A stretch of 18,176 nt of DNA from contig JAISND010000098.1 in the NCBI GenBank assembly GCA_031276615.1, positions 1 to 18,176 of the forward strand. Direction: 5' to 3'. Below, in pieces: positions 1-7,792 of the stretch. Both the position numbers and the translations under genes were made by a program. This DNA is from Treponema sp. Lineage in GTDB: Bacteria > Spirochaetota > Spirochaetia > Treponematales > Breznakiellaceae. Every line of letters begins with the position of its first letter. Within the stretch, counting starts at the first letter, position 1. The notes beneath the pieces are model-generated. The model did not search any database. It was given only the letters and a program-made list of their open reading frames with translations, and was not told where the DNA came from.

Positions 1-2001
1 GCGGGCGTACTGTTCTTTCACCACGGATATCTGCCGAAACGTTTATTTGCCTGCGGCCTCTTTTCCTGTGTCTTTCTTGTTCCCCTGTTTATAAAAGCAT
101 CATCGCTGGCGGCGCGCAAATTCGACAACAACAGAAACATGCCCTCCGCCGCGAGGGGAGCGCTGCCGGAAAACGTTGATTACATCATGACACTGGCAAT
201 CCTTTTGCTGCTTGCCGGCCTTGTAATTCCCGGATCGCTTGTTGCCTCTGCCGTGGAAGAATTTTCTTTTATTGAATCCCGGGCTTCGCCTTTTCCGTTT
301 ATCTTTCATACTCTGCTGCAGGCCGCGGGAATATTTTTGTTTTGGCCCCTTTGTGTTTATCTGCTTTTTCCGTACAGAACGCGGCGGGTGTTTTTGCTGC
401 TCATGACCGTACTTTCTTTTGGGGCATTTTTCAATGTGTTTTTTGCCAATGAAAATTTTGGATTTCTTACCAATACGCTTGTTTTCTCCGAACCAAAATC
501 CTTTGCCGCCGGCAGCATGGGCGCTTATCTTGTCAACCTGGCAATTCTCTCCGCTTCAACAGCGGTCATTCTCTGCCTCGCGCTGAAGAAAAAAAGGATG
601 CTGCTGTTTTCATTCCGGGTTATTGTCCTCATGTCCCTTTTTTGTTATGGAATTCTGAATATCATGAAAATTCAGGATGGATATGCGGCGCTTCAGGATC
701 AGCGGAAAGCTGATGATACCGGCCCCGGAATCGCCTGTTACACGCTGTCAAGAACCGGAAAAAACGTGCTGCTTGTGATGCTTGACGCGGCAGTCTCCGG
801 TTATGTGCCTTACATCTTTGAAGAAAAGCCGGAGCTTGCGTCCGCTTTTCAGGATTTTACCTGGTATCCCAATTGTGTTTCCTTTGCCAATCATACCCTT
901 GTGGGCGCGCCGCCGGTTTATGGCGGTTATGAATACACACCGGAGGAAATTAGCCGCCGCGATTCTGTTCCCCTTGCCGAAAAACACAAGGAAGCTTATC
1001 TGCTCCTGCCCCGCATTTTTTCGGAGGCCGGTTATTCGGTCACCGTAACCGATCCTCCCTTTGATAATTACCGGATGTCAAATTTAAGTATCTTCGCGGA
1101 TTATCCCCAAATCCGCGCCATGAACGTTGCCGGAAAATATTCTTCTTACTGGATGGGTGCCCATCCGGACATACAGGTACAGGGGATAAATATCACCGGT
1201 TTGCTGCGCAATAATTTAATCCGTTTTTCGATCTTTAAGACAATGCCGCTTCCCGTAAGATCTTTCATCTATGATGACGGGGACTGGCTTACCACGGCGC
1301 ATCTGCGCGGCAGGAACAGCCCGAAAGACCGGTTAACCGCCGCTATAATCAGCGACTATGCGTTTATGGATTTATTGCCGGAACTAACCACAATTACCGG
1401 GGCCGGGAATACCTATACCGCGATTTATTCCAGCCTTCCGCATGACACGGCTTTTTTACAGGCTCCCGATTATATTCCCTCGGACAATATTACCAATTAC
1501 GGAAACGGGCGTCTGGCCGGTGACAGCCGCTATCATGTGAATATCGCCTCTTTCCTGCTGCTGGAAAAATTTTTCCGTTTTTTAAAAGACCAGGGCGCAT
1601 ACGATAATTCGCGGATTATTCTTGTTTCCGATCACGGCCGCGGTTACAGCGATTATGAAAACAACATAGAATTGCCTGATGGTTCATCTTTGCAGACCTA
1701 CAACCCGCTGTTAATGGTGAAAGATTTTAACGATTCAGGACCCTTTGAAACCGATGATTCTTTCATGACCAATGCGGATACGATATTTTTTGCGCTTAAG
1801 GATATTGTGAAAGACCCGGTGAATCCGTTTACCGGGCAGCCGTTACGGACAAAAAAATCCGGCGGGGTCAATATCACAACTCTGGGCGCATTGAGCAGCT
1901 ACCAGCATACCAAATACAGGTATAATATCGGCAAAGACCAGTGGCTGCATACCGGCGGCAATGTTTTCGACCCCGCAAACTGGAAAAAGGCGGGGCCGTA
2001 G
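1..2001 (+). CDS. Membrane-anchored sulfatase/LTA-synthase-like protein (5' end cut by window)
   Basis: The frame is open from base 1, so the N-terminus lies outside the window; the ATG at 139 is internal to the frame. The first ~220 visible residues form about six hydrophobic segments (roughly nt 31-105, 181-255, 298-369, 385-450, 520-597, 601-670). A soluble alkaline-phosphatase-superfamily domain follows. Visible landmarks are NVLLVMLD (Asp codon 784, probable metal ligand), NHTLVGAPP (Thr codon 895, candidate nucleophile) and SDHGRGY (Asp 1630, His 1633, metal ligands). This layout is that of LTA synthases and phosphoethanolamine or phosphoglycerol transferases, which modify envelope glycans or lipids outside the cytoplasmic membrane. 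The exact substrate cannot be read from the sequence. Codons are clearly more A/T-rich (many ttt, att, aat) than in all other genes here. It is convergent with the acetogenesis operon, and its last codons form one arm of the shared terminator hairpin. Confidence 0.8.
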   Translation, partial: AGVLFFHHGYLPKRLFACGLFSCVFLVPLFIKASSLAARKFDNNRNMPSAARGALPENVDYIMTLAILLLLAGLVIPGSLVASAVEEFSFIESRASPFPFIFHTLLQAAGIFLFWPLCVYLLFPYRTRRVFLLLMTVLSFGAFFNVFFANENFGFLTNTLVFSEPKSFAAGSMGAYLVNLAILSASTAVILCLALKKKRMLLFSFRVIVLMSLFCYGILNIMKIQDGYAALQDQRKADDTGPGIACYTLSRTGKNVLLVMLDAAVSGYVPYIFEEKPELASAFQDFTWYPNCVSFANHTLVGAPPVYGGYEYTPEEISRRDSVPLAEKHKEAYLLLPRIFSEAGYSVTVTDPPFDNYRMSNLSIFADYPQIRAMNVAGKYSSYWMGAHPDIQVQGINITGLLRNNLIRFSIFKTMPLPVRSFIYDDGDWLTTAHLRGRNSPKDRLTAAIISDYAFMDLLPELTTITGAGNTYTAIYSSLPHDTAFLQAPDYIPSDNITNYGNGRLAGDSRYHVNIASFLLLEKFFRFLKDQGAYDNSRIILVSDHGRGYSDYENNIELPDGSSLQTYNPLLMVKDFNDSGPFETDDSFMTNADTIFFALKDIVKDPVNPFTGQPLRTKKSGGVNITTLGALSSYQHTKYRYNIGKDQWLHTGGNVFDPANWKKAGP

Positions 2002-2024
2002 GCTTTAGCCTTTGCCGGCCCCGC
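1990..2024 (-). terminator. Rho-independent terminator of the acs operon (possibly bidirectional)
   Basis: A perfect 9-bp GC-rich stem pairs 1990-1998 (GCGGGGCCG) with 2016-2024 (CGGCCCCGC). Inside it a small GGC-TTTA-GCC stem can also form. Read on the - strand, the closing arm is followed within a base by CTTTTTCC, a proper T-tract, placed directly behind the DUF3786 stop codon. Read on the + strand it lies over the stop codon of the sulfatase-like gene and is followed by a weaker acgtttt, so it may also stop that transcript. Confidence 0.82.
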
Positions 2025-2696
2025 TCACGTTTTGTCAGGGCATCCGCCTTTCTGTTTCATCTCCTTCAGCCTGCCGGCAATCACTTCCCCCGCCGCGGCA
2101 AGGTCCTCCGCGGTAAAGGCAAATACGAAGTTGTCGTCAAAAAGCATCTGCGCCGAGGGGGGAAATTCGTCGTCCGCGCCCCAGAGTATAAGGCTGACAA
2201 AGAGGCCGTTGATGAATTCGAAACGGTAGCCCGCATCGCCCTGCTTCAGCGCCTCGGCGCGGAGGCTGGCGTTCCCCTCGATGAGACGCCTGAAGCCGGG
2301 AATGTCCTTGCCAAAGGCGGAGGCGCATCTCCTGAGGCAGCGGCCTTCAAAGTTCCGGTAATAGACGCTGCCCCAGGGAATCTCGTTATACGCAAGACGC
2401 CTGCCCCGGGCGGGAAAATACTTCCCTTCGCAGAGGTAACGGATAAAAAGAATTTTCTCGTAAGGGGATTCCACCGCTTTGCCCGAAGGATCGATCAGGC
2501 TGAATTCGGGAAAGAGTACCCGGTGTTCGCTGCCGAGGATTCTGAGGCTGAAGGCACCCCGGTCAAAGGAAAGGCCGCAGCGCGGCGCCGTCTCCCGGGG
2601 GTCAAGGTTCCGGTAAATCCGCAGGTAATGCTCAAAGGGAACGCGGGTCTGCTGGTCCCGGTCATAGTTTTCAGGGACGATTTTGCCGGTCATCAT
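2025..2696 (-). CDS. DUF3786-family protein, RACo-linked, function unknown
   Basis: The product is 223 residues from the ATG at 2696; a second ATG at 2693 is equally possible. The longer frame back to 2762 was not used because it would run deep into acsV. The acsV stop (2706-2704) is only 7 bases upstream, with a weak AGG Shine-Dalgarno, so the gene is probably translationally coupled to acsV. I recognise the DUF3786 pattern: an N-terminal region followed by ILFIRYLCEG, NEIPWGSVYYRNF, LWGADDEFPPSAQMLFDD and a C-terminal AEDLA helix. No signal peptide, membrane segment or metal-binding cysteine cluster is seen, so it is a cytoplasmic soluble protein. From memory, DUF3786 occurs in anaerobes with corrinoid/Wood-Ljungdahl genes, sometimes fused to an Fe-S domain. 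That and the position here suggest an accessory role in corrinoid protein maturation or activation (inference). It is the last gene before the terminator. Confidence 0.75.
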   Translation of the reverse strand: MMTGKIVPENYDRDQQTRVPFEHYLRIYRNLDPRETAPRCGLSFDRGAFSLRILGSEHRVLFPEFSLIDPSGKAVESPYEKILFIRYLCEGKYFPARGRRLAYNEIPWGSVYYRNFEGRCLRRCASAFGKDIPGFRRLIEGNASLRAEALKQGDAGYRFEFINGLFVSLILWGADDEFPPSAQMLFDDNFVFAFTAEDLAAAGEVIAGRLKEMKQKGGCPDKT

Positions 2697-2703
2697 TTGC
2701 CTG

Positions 2704-4659
2704 TCACTCAACGCTCTCAAAGAGGGCGCCGTTGGTGTGGGGCAGGAAACAGGCGGCCACAAATTCGTCCATGTAGCCCGGATGGGATGAAAGCTCCAGG
2801 TAGGTCATACCCCGGCCAATTTCGGTGACCATCTCCCCTGCCCTGCGGGCGGTGAGCATGGCAAAGGCGCCGTGCATGGAAGAATTTCCGATGTAATGGT
2901 ACCTTTTGGCGGGAAGGTTCGGCAGCATGCCGATGCGTATGGCCTGACGCATATTTATTCCGCCGCCTATGCCGCCGGCGACATAGACGTTTTCAATCGC
3001 GTCCACCGGAAGATCCAGCACCGCCAGCATGGTTCTGACGGCGGAAAAGATCGCCCCCTTGGCGCGGATAAAGTTATCGATGTCCGGCTCGGAAAGCGCC
3101 ACATCCCTGCCGCCGGCGGTATCTTTGGCAAAGGCAAGCACATAGCTCGCGATGCCCCACTCGTCCCGGCGTATCCGCTTTCCCTCCTTGATGAATTTCC
3201 CCCTGGCGTTGATAATGCCGCAGCGGAAAAGCTCTCCGACAAGATCGATGAGGCCCGAGCCGCATATCCCCAGGGGCTTTTGATCCACCGAGCCGACGAC
3301 CATGATCGCGGGTTCCATCGTGTCCCTGTTCACATGGCAGGCTTCAATGGCGCCGTCGGTGGCGCGCATGCCGCAGCTGATGTCGCCGCCCTCAAAGGCC
3401 GGCCCCGCGGAACAGGCGCAGCTCATGAGGTATTCGGAACTGCCCAGGGCCAGCTCGCCGTTGGTGCCGAGGTCTATAAAGAGGGAAAGGGATTCCCTTT
3501 TGAAAAGCATGGAAGAAAAGACGCCCGCGGTTATGTCGCCGCCCACATAGCTCCCTATGGCCGGCGCGACAAGCACCTCCGCGTCGGGGTGCACGCCAAG
3601 GTTAAGGTCGGCGCTTTTGAGGGGGCCGCTTTCAAAAAAGGCGGGAACGTAGGGTTCAAGCCGGAGGTACTCCGGGTTTATCCCCATAAAGAGATGGGTC
3701 ATGGTGGTGTTCCCCGCCACCGCGACGCGGTAAATATTTTCAGGTTCAAGACCCGCGGTTTTGCTCATATCCCGGATAAGAGGCGCCACGCATTCCTCGG
3801 TAACCGCGGAGCGGAGCCGCTCAAGCCCGCCGGGCCGCGCGCTCTCGATGATTCGGCTGATTACATCCGCGCCGTAACGGATCTGGCCGTTCCCGGCGGA
3901 ACCCATGGTGAGAATTTCGCCGCTGGAAAGATCAACCATGAGGGCGGAAACCGTGGTGGTACCGATGTCTATGGCCATACCGGCGATAAGGGGGGGCGGA
4001 CTGCTGTTGCCGGGAAATACGTCCATGATGGTTATGCCCGATTTGGTTCCCGTCTCCCTGCGGACTACGCAGATGATTGAAAAGTCCACGGCCCGCAGCG
4101 CCGCCGGCAGCCGGCGCAGGGCATGGAGGCTGAAACCGATGTCCCCTTCTTTCAGGCCGGTTTGGGCGGACATCTTTCTGAAAAGCCGCTCCCGGTCGGC
4201 GATGGTATCCCCGCCGCCGGGCGGGTCAAGCTCTACCGTGATAAGCTCAAGGCCGGAATCTTTTTCAAGACCCATCGCCCTGAGTTCTTTCTGCAGGGAA
4301 CGGAAAATATTCCGCTCCCGGACAACTCCCTTGCCGCTGACCTTGATGCGATCCTGGTAGGCCAGGGCCATGCCCGAAACCTGAACCGCGATGTCCGAAA
4401 TCACGATGCTGGTGCAGGCAAGCCGGTAGCCCTCGGCGAATTCCCCGGGACCGATGTGCCGTCCCGGTTCGCTTTTGACGGTACCCGCCAGCAGCCTGAC
4501 CCGGCACTTGCCGCAGGTTCCGTTGCCCGCGCAGGGCGCGTCCAGGGCAAGGTTGGCCCTTTTCGCGGCGTCTAACAGGGACTCGCCAAAAAAGGCGAAG
4601 ATGCTGACATCTTCGCCTCCTTCTACCCTGAAGAGTACGTTACATTTTTTTTCTTCCAT
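2704..4659 (-). CDS. acsV: RACo: reductive ATP-dependent activator of the corrinoid/Fe-S protein
   Basis: The 651-residue protein reduces the inactive Co(II) form of the corrinoid iron-sulfur protein to Co(I), using ATP, so that the methyl branch of the Wood-Ljungdahl pathway can run. The N-terminus is a plant-type 2Fe-2S ferredoxin domain with C43-X5-C49-X2-C52 and C82. A linker and middle domain follow (about 95-215). The C-terminal ASKHA ATPase-like activator domain (about 225-620) shows AIDIGTTTVSAL (229-240), VAVAGNTTMTHLFMG (312-326), FIDLGTNGELALG (394-406) and YVAGGIGGG (559-567). Length matches AcsV of acetogens. The ATG at 4659 is preceded by only a poor GGA, and the 157-bp leader upstream is full of inverted and direct repeats, so expression may be tuned separately from acsB. 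The DUF3786 gene follows 7 bases after the stop. Its substrate proteins AcsC/AcsD are not encoded in this window. Confidence 0.93.
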   Translation of the reverse strand: MEEKKCNVLFRVEGGEDVSIFAFFGESLLDAAKRANLALDAPCAGNGTCGKCRVRLLAGTVKSEPGRHIGPGEFAEGYRLACTSIVISDIAVQVSGMALAYQDRIKVSGKGVVRERNIFRSLQKELRAMGLEKDSGLELITVELDPPGGGDTIADRERLFRKMSAQTGLKEGDIGFSLHALRRLPAALRAVDFSIICVVRRETGTKSGITIMDVFPGNSSPPPLIAGMAIDIGTTTVSALMVDLSSGEILTMGSAGNGQIRYGADVISRIIESARPGGLERLRSAVTEECVAPLIRDMSKTAGLEPENIYRVAVAGNTTMTHLFMGINPEYLRLEPYVPAFFESGPLKSADLNLGVHPDAEVLVAPAIGSYVGGDITAGVFSSMLFKRESLSLFIDLGTNGELALGSSEYLMSCACSAGPAFEGGDISCGMRATDGAIEACHVNRDTMEPAIMVVGSVDQKPLGICGSGLIDLVGELFRCGIINARGKFIKEGKRIRRDEWGIASYVLAFAKDTAGGRDVALSEPDIDNFIRAKGAIFSAVRTMLAVLDLPVDAIENVYVAGGIGGGINMRQAIRIGMLPNLPAKRYHYIGNSSMHGAFAMLTARRAGEMVTEIGRGMTYLELSSHPGYMDEFVAACFLPHTNGALFESVE

Positions 4660-4816
4660 ACCAAATTATCCGGAAGGAACAGCCGCCGCGGACCAAAGTC
4701 CACAGACGCCGCGGACCGTTTGATCCAGGTAAACGCACATGGACCAAAGTCCGTTTCAGGCCGCGGATTCGTCCGGAAACCCGGGGCTTCCGGGCAAATC
4801 TGTTCCCCCCTGGTTC
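4660..4816 (-). repeat. Repeat- and hairpin-rich spacer between acsB and acsV
   Basis: This 157-bp stretch holds no gene. It contains two 16-bp direct repeats with one mismatch (4679-4694 and 4702-4717, acag[c/a]cgccgcggacc), two exact copies of GGACCAAAGTCC (4690-4701 and 4741-4752, each able to fold as GGAC-loop-GTCC), three CCGCGG palindromes (4686, 4709, 4761), and a strong hairpin at 4773-4793 with arms CCGGAA/TTCCGG plus inner CC/GG. On the - strand none is followed by a T-tract, so these are not classic terminators. They could act as a transcript-processing or stabilising structure between the acsB and acsV coding regions (inference). Confidence 0.75.
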
Positions 4817-6949
4817 CTACATGATGGTTTCCATCGCAAAAGCGGGATGATTCTTTTCCTTGAGGAAGGCAACCACCGCTTCGGCGTCCGTGGCTATGGT
4901 CTCGTCGCAAATCATATCCGTGAAATTGTCAATGCCGTAAAGATCCTTCGCGGTTTTGTTCAGTTTCATCGTCACGTCGGCCTTAAGCTCCTTGGGCATC
5001 CAGACAATTCTGCCGATACCGCCCTCGGCATGGACAAATTTCTTTGAAGTGATAAAGTGCCGCCCGTGCCCCATGAAACCGGGGGTCTGCACGCCGCCGC
5101 CGGTCATGGAGGCAAGCTCGCCAAAGGTCATGCCCGTGGGGGTTATCCCCTTGTATTCCCGGTTGACCACCACCACGCCGTTTGCCTCGGGCAGGATGCC
5201 GCAGATACACTCAAAGCAGCCGCAGCTTGTCATGGGGTCCTCCATGATCGAATAGAGGGTGACGCTGTTCACCGAGCCGTGGGTGGCGGCATCCACCGCC
5301 CTGTTCACCGATTCGTAGACGCCCTTCTTTTCATCCCTGACGCCTTCCTTGATGATGGGCTGGCAGGGGCCGGTATCGGTCAGCTCCTTGGTGGCGCTGG
5401 CGTCCAGCCAGGAAACGGCGCCGCAGAGGCCCAGCCGCTCCGGGGTGATGACGCAGCAGTGCGCCGGGGCAAAGGACTGGCAGAGTATGCAGGTGTAGAA
5501 ACGGTCGACGCTTTCATCGGTCATGGAAGCAAGCCGCGAATCCCTGGCTTCGTATTTGGGCATGCCTTCCTTTTCGAGAATTTCTTTGACCTTCTTTTCA
5601 TCGGTGACAAGGCTCACCTGGCACTTGTCCACCACCGCGCCGAATTCGTCCATCAGCATGGCGTAGATCACCTCGCCCAGATGCCTGAGGCTGAGTCCCT
5701 TTGACAGGGCGTCTTTGCCTATCCGCACCCGGAAAAGATTCCGCTGGCCCGTGTGCATAACGCCTTCCATGTAGTTGAACCAGTGGTGTATCTTTCGCTC
5801 GATAACCGGCTCAAAATCAACGCGCATCCTGGCGCCGGCCACTTCAACGTAGGTTGCCAGCGCCATGTTAAGCGGAGACGAGGGGCCTATGTCGCCGCCG
5901 ATTACCGTGATCCTGTGATCCTCAATCGCGGAGGCGTCCTTCATCACCACAAGTTCGCAGGTGGGGTTTTTGTCGGAGCTGAATTCAACGGCCATGTCGT
6001 TCTTGCGGATAATTTCACCCTCAAAGGCCGAAGCAAAGGCCACGGGGATGGGAAGTTCCTTTACCTTTATCTTGATGTTTCGCAGTTCAAGGGATTTTTT
6101 TACGGTCTGATCGTAATCGCCGGCATATTCAAGCGCGCCGGGAATGGCGACGGCATTCACCACGTCCCAATCGCTGATCACCGGGAAACCCAGGGCAATG
6201 GCGCCCGCGCCGGCCGCGACGATTACCTCGTTCAGGGGGCCGAAGGTATTGACAAAGGCGGGAACCCTTTCCTTGGTATACTTGAGGAGTCCGGGAAGAT
6301 CCCCCTCTTTGATGTTTCCGAAGATCAGCGCCGCCCGGATGGCAACGGTGACGACATGGATGACCGCGGTTACATCGTAACCCAGGGGCACCACGCGGAA
6401 TTCAAGGCCCATCTTGACGCCCTGCGCCAGGGCCTGATCGATGACCTTGCCGACAAGGAAGCTCAGGATGCCCTTGCTCTGGTAATCCTTGACCACCCTG
6501 GCAAGCGCCGCGGGATCCGCCGCTTCTCCGAGAACCACCGCCACGCCGGGAATGTCGCCGGTGACAAGGGGTACGCCGAGGGAACGGATGATCGGGTCGG
6601 GCACAAAGCCGATGCCGGGGCCGTCCCCGTAGGGGCTGCCTTCGATGAATTTCAGGCCCTCAAGAATTTCGGCGCCCACCGCGGTGGCAAGGCCGGCGTT
6701 CAGGGCGTCGCCGAGTTCGTCCCTGTTGGTGATGAGGCTCTTGAGCACGCCGACACAGGCGGGAAGAGTCTCCAGCTTTTCAACCTTCACGCCGGTTGCG
6801 CTGAAAATAGCCGGGAAAAAGTAGGCCGTGTCGGGAAAGGCGATTTTCCTGCCGGCGCCGTATTTTTTAATCGCGTCGTTGACCGCCCCTTCCGTAAGAC
6901 CGGCTACAGCATTTGCGCCCTTGTAAATAAGATCCGTTAAAGCGCCCAT
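4817..6949 (-). CDS. acsB: Acetyl-CoA synthase (CODH/ACS beta subunit)
   Basis: The 710-residue enzyme condenses CO, a corrinoid-bound methyl group and CoA to acetyl-CoA, the closing step of the Wood-Ljungdahl pathway. All six A-cluster cysteines are visible: C487, C490, C499, C509 (within CILCQSFAPAHCC...LC) and C576, C578 (TSCGC). They sit at a constant offset of 19 from the Moorella residues 506/509/518/528/595/597, so the Ni-Ni-Fe4S4 site is intact. The N-terminal domain that contacts CODH in bacterial complexes is also full length. The start is the ATG at 6949, preceded by AAGGAGGAA, the best Shine-Dalgarno on this strand; this site overlaps the cooC stop codon, so the two genes are coupled. 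The frame upstream to 7129 was rejected as it runs into cooC. No acsA, acsC, acsD or acsE neighbour is present, which is unlike the large acs clusters of clostridial acetogens. Confidence 0.98.
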   Translation of the reverse strand: MGALTDLIYKGANAVAGLTEGAVNDAIKKYGAGRKIAFPDTAYFFPAIFSATGVKVEKLETLPACVGVLKSLITNRDELGDALNAGLATAVGAEILEGLKFIEGSPYGDGPGIGFVPDPIIRSLGVPLVTGDIPGVAVVLGEAADPAALARVVKDYQSKGILSFLVGKVIDQALAQGVKMGLEFRVVPLGYDVTAVIHVVTVAIRAALIFGNIKEGDLPGLLKYTKERVPAFVNTFGPLNEVIVAAGAGAIALGFPVISDWDVVNAVAIPGALEYAGDYDQTVKKSLELRNIKIKVKELPIPVAFASAFEGEIIRKNDMAVEFSSDKNPTCELVVMKDASAIEDHRITVIGGDIGPSSPLNMALATYVEVAGARMRVDFEPVIERKIHHWFNYMEGVMHTGQRNLFRVRIGKDALSKGLSLRHLGEVIYAMLMDEFGAVVDKCQVSLVTDEKKVKEILEKEGMPKYEARDSRLASMTDESVDRFYTCILCQSFAPAHCCVITPERLGLCGAVSWLDASATKELTDTGPCQPIIKEGVRDEKKGVYESVNRAVDAATHGSVNSVTLYSIMEDPMTSCGCFECICGILPEANGVVVVNREYKGITPTGMTFGELASMTGGGVQTPGFMGHGRHFITSKKFVHAEGGIGRIVWMPKELKADVTMKLNKTAKDLYGIDNFTDMICDETIATDAEAVVAFLKEKNHPAFAMETIM

Positions 6950-6959
6950 ATCTTCCTCC

Positions 6960-7730
6960 TTACAATTCCAGTGTCTGTATAATTTTTCCCAGCGCCTGCC
7001 GCACCGGGGAATCCATCGGAAGCTGGACAAGCGGAGTTCCCCCGGAATCGTACTCGAAAACTCCGTCGTCCTGGGGGAGCACGCCGAGCAGATCGAGATG
7101 CTGAAGCTCAATCTCCTCTTTTGTGCCATCGTTAAGCGTTCCGCCCGGGGCGCGGTTCACGATAAGCCCCACCTTTTTTACCTGGAGACCCAGTTCCCCG
7201 ATCATTTCCGCTATCCTGCCGGCGGCCTGAATGCCCCGGCGGGAACAGTCGCTGACCAGCAGGATAAGATCCACCGGGGGAAGAATTCCGCGGCTGATGT
7301 GCTCAAGCCCCGCTTCGTTGTCTACTATCAGATAATTGTAGTTCCGGTAGAATTTCCTGAGCTGTTCCCTGAGCACGTCGTTGACATAGCAGTAGCAGCC
7401 CTTGCCCTGGGTTCTGCCCATTACCAGCATGTCGTAGTTGTCCTCTTCGACCAGGGCGGAACCGAAACGGAAGTCCATGTACTCCTGCTTGGACATATTC
7501 GGCGGTATGGGGTTTTTTTCCTCCAGCTCGGCCCGGGCAATCTCCTCGCGGATGTCCCCCAGGGTAAGGGGCCGTTCCACCCCCAGCACTTCGTTAAGGT
7601 TCGAATTGGCGTCGGCGTCTACCGCCAGTATCGGCCCCTTCCCGGATTTAACCAGGTGATCCAAAAACAGGCCGCAGACGGTGGTTTTCCCCGTTCCGCC
7701 TTTTCCGGCCATCGCAATACTGCACGTCAT
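6960..7730 (-). CDS. cooC: CooC/AcsF-type nickel-insertion ATPase
   Basis: The 256-residue MinD/ArsA-like P-loop ATPase is the type that loads nickel into carbon monoxide dehydrogenase or acetyl-CoA synthase. It has the deviant Walker A GKGGTGKT at residues 9-16, VDADANSNLNEVLG after it, and IVDNEAGLEHISRG (135-148) as Walker B/switch. The CooC hallmark is the CXC motif GCYC (C112, C114), which binds Ni at the dimer interface. The ATG at 7730 has AGGA about nine bases upstream; a later ATG at residue 7 would leave too little before the P-loop strand. The stop is ten bases from acsB. Its placement directly before acsB, with no acsA nearby, suggests it serves ACS here and so fits the AcsF role; whether it also serves CODH cannot be told. 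Confidence 0.93.
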   Translation of the reverse strand: MTCSIAMAGKGGTGKTTVCGLFLDHLVKSGKGPILAVDADANSNLNEVLGVERPLTLGDIREEIARAELEEKNPIPPNMSKQEYMDFRFGSALVEEDNYDMLVMGRTQGKGCYCYVNDVLREQLRKFYRNYNYLIVDNEAGLEHISRGILPPVDLILLVSDCSRRGIQAAGRIAEMIGELGLQVKKVGLIVNRAPGGTLNDGTKEEIELQHLDLLGVLPQDDGVFEYDSGGTPLVQLPMDSPVRQALGKIIQTLEL

Positions 7731-7792
7731 GTTCTGATCCTAAACCCCCTCTTTACTTCCCGTCAAGCCACAAGTTTGAAAACCGCTTCCGC

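Noticed and set aside
2872..4080. 402-residue open frame on the + strand opposite acsV
   Set aside because: The acsV frame has clear Fe-S and ASKHA motifs; the opposite frame has none and is an antisense shadow.
4773..4793. Terminator after acsB
   Set aside because: The hairpin is strong but the bases after it on the - strand are not T-rich, and acsV lies downstream in the same direction.
5753..6940. 395-residue open frame on the + strand opposite acsB
   Set aside because: acsB has all A-cluster cysteines and an ideal ribosome site; the opposite frame is low in hydrophobic structure and without motifs.
6950..7129. N-terminal extension of acsB
   Set aside because: It would run over cooC in another frame, and AAGGAGGAA directly precedes the ATG at 6949, where known ACS proteins begin.
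7731..7792. Hidden LarC2 reached by ribosomal frameshift after larC1
   Set aside because: Reading the other frames of these 62 bases gives at most a short tail ending in a stop before cooC; there is no room for LarC2.
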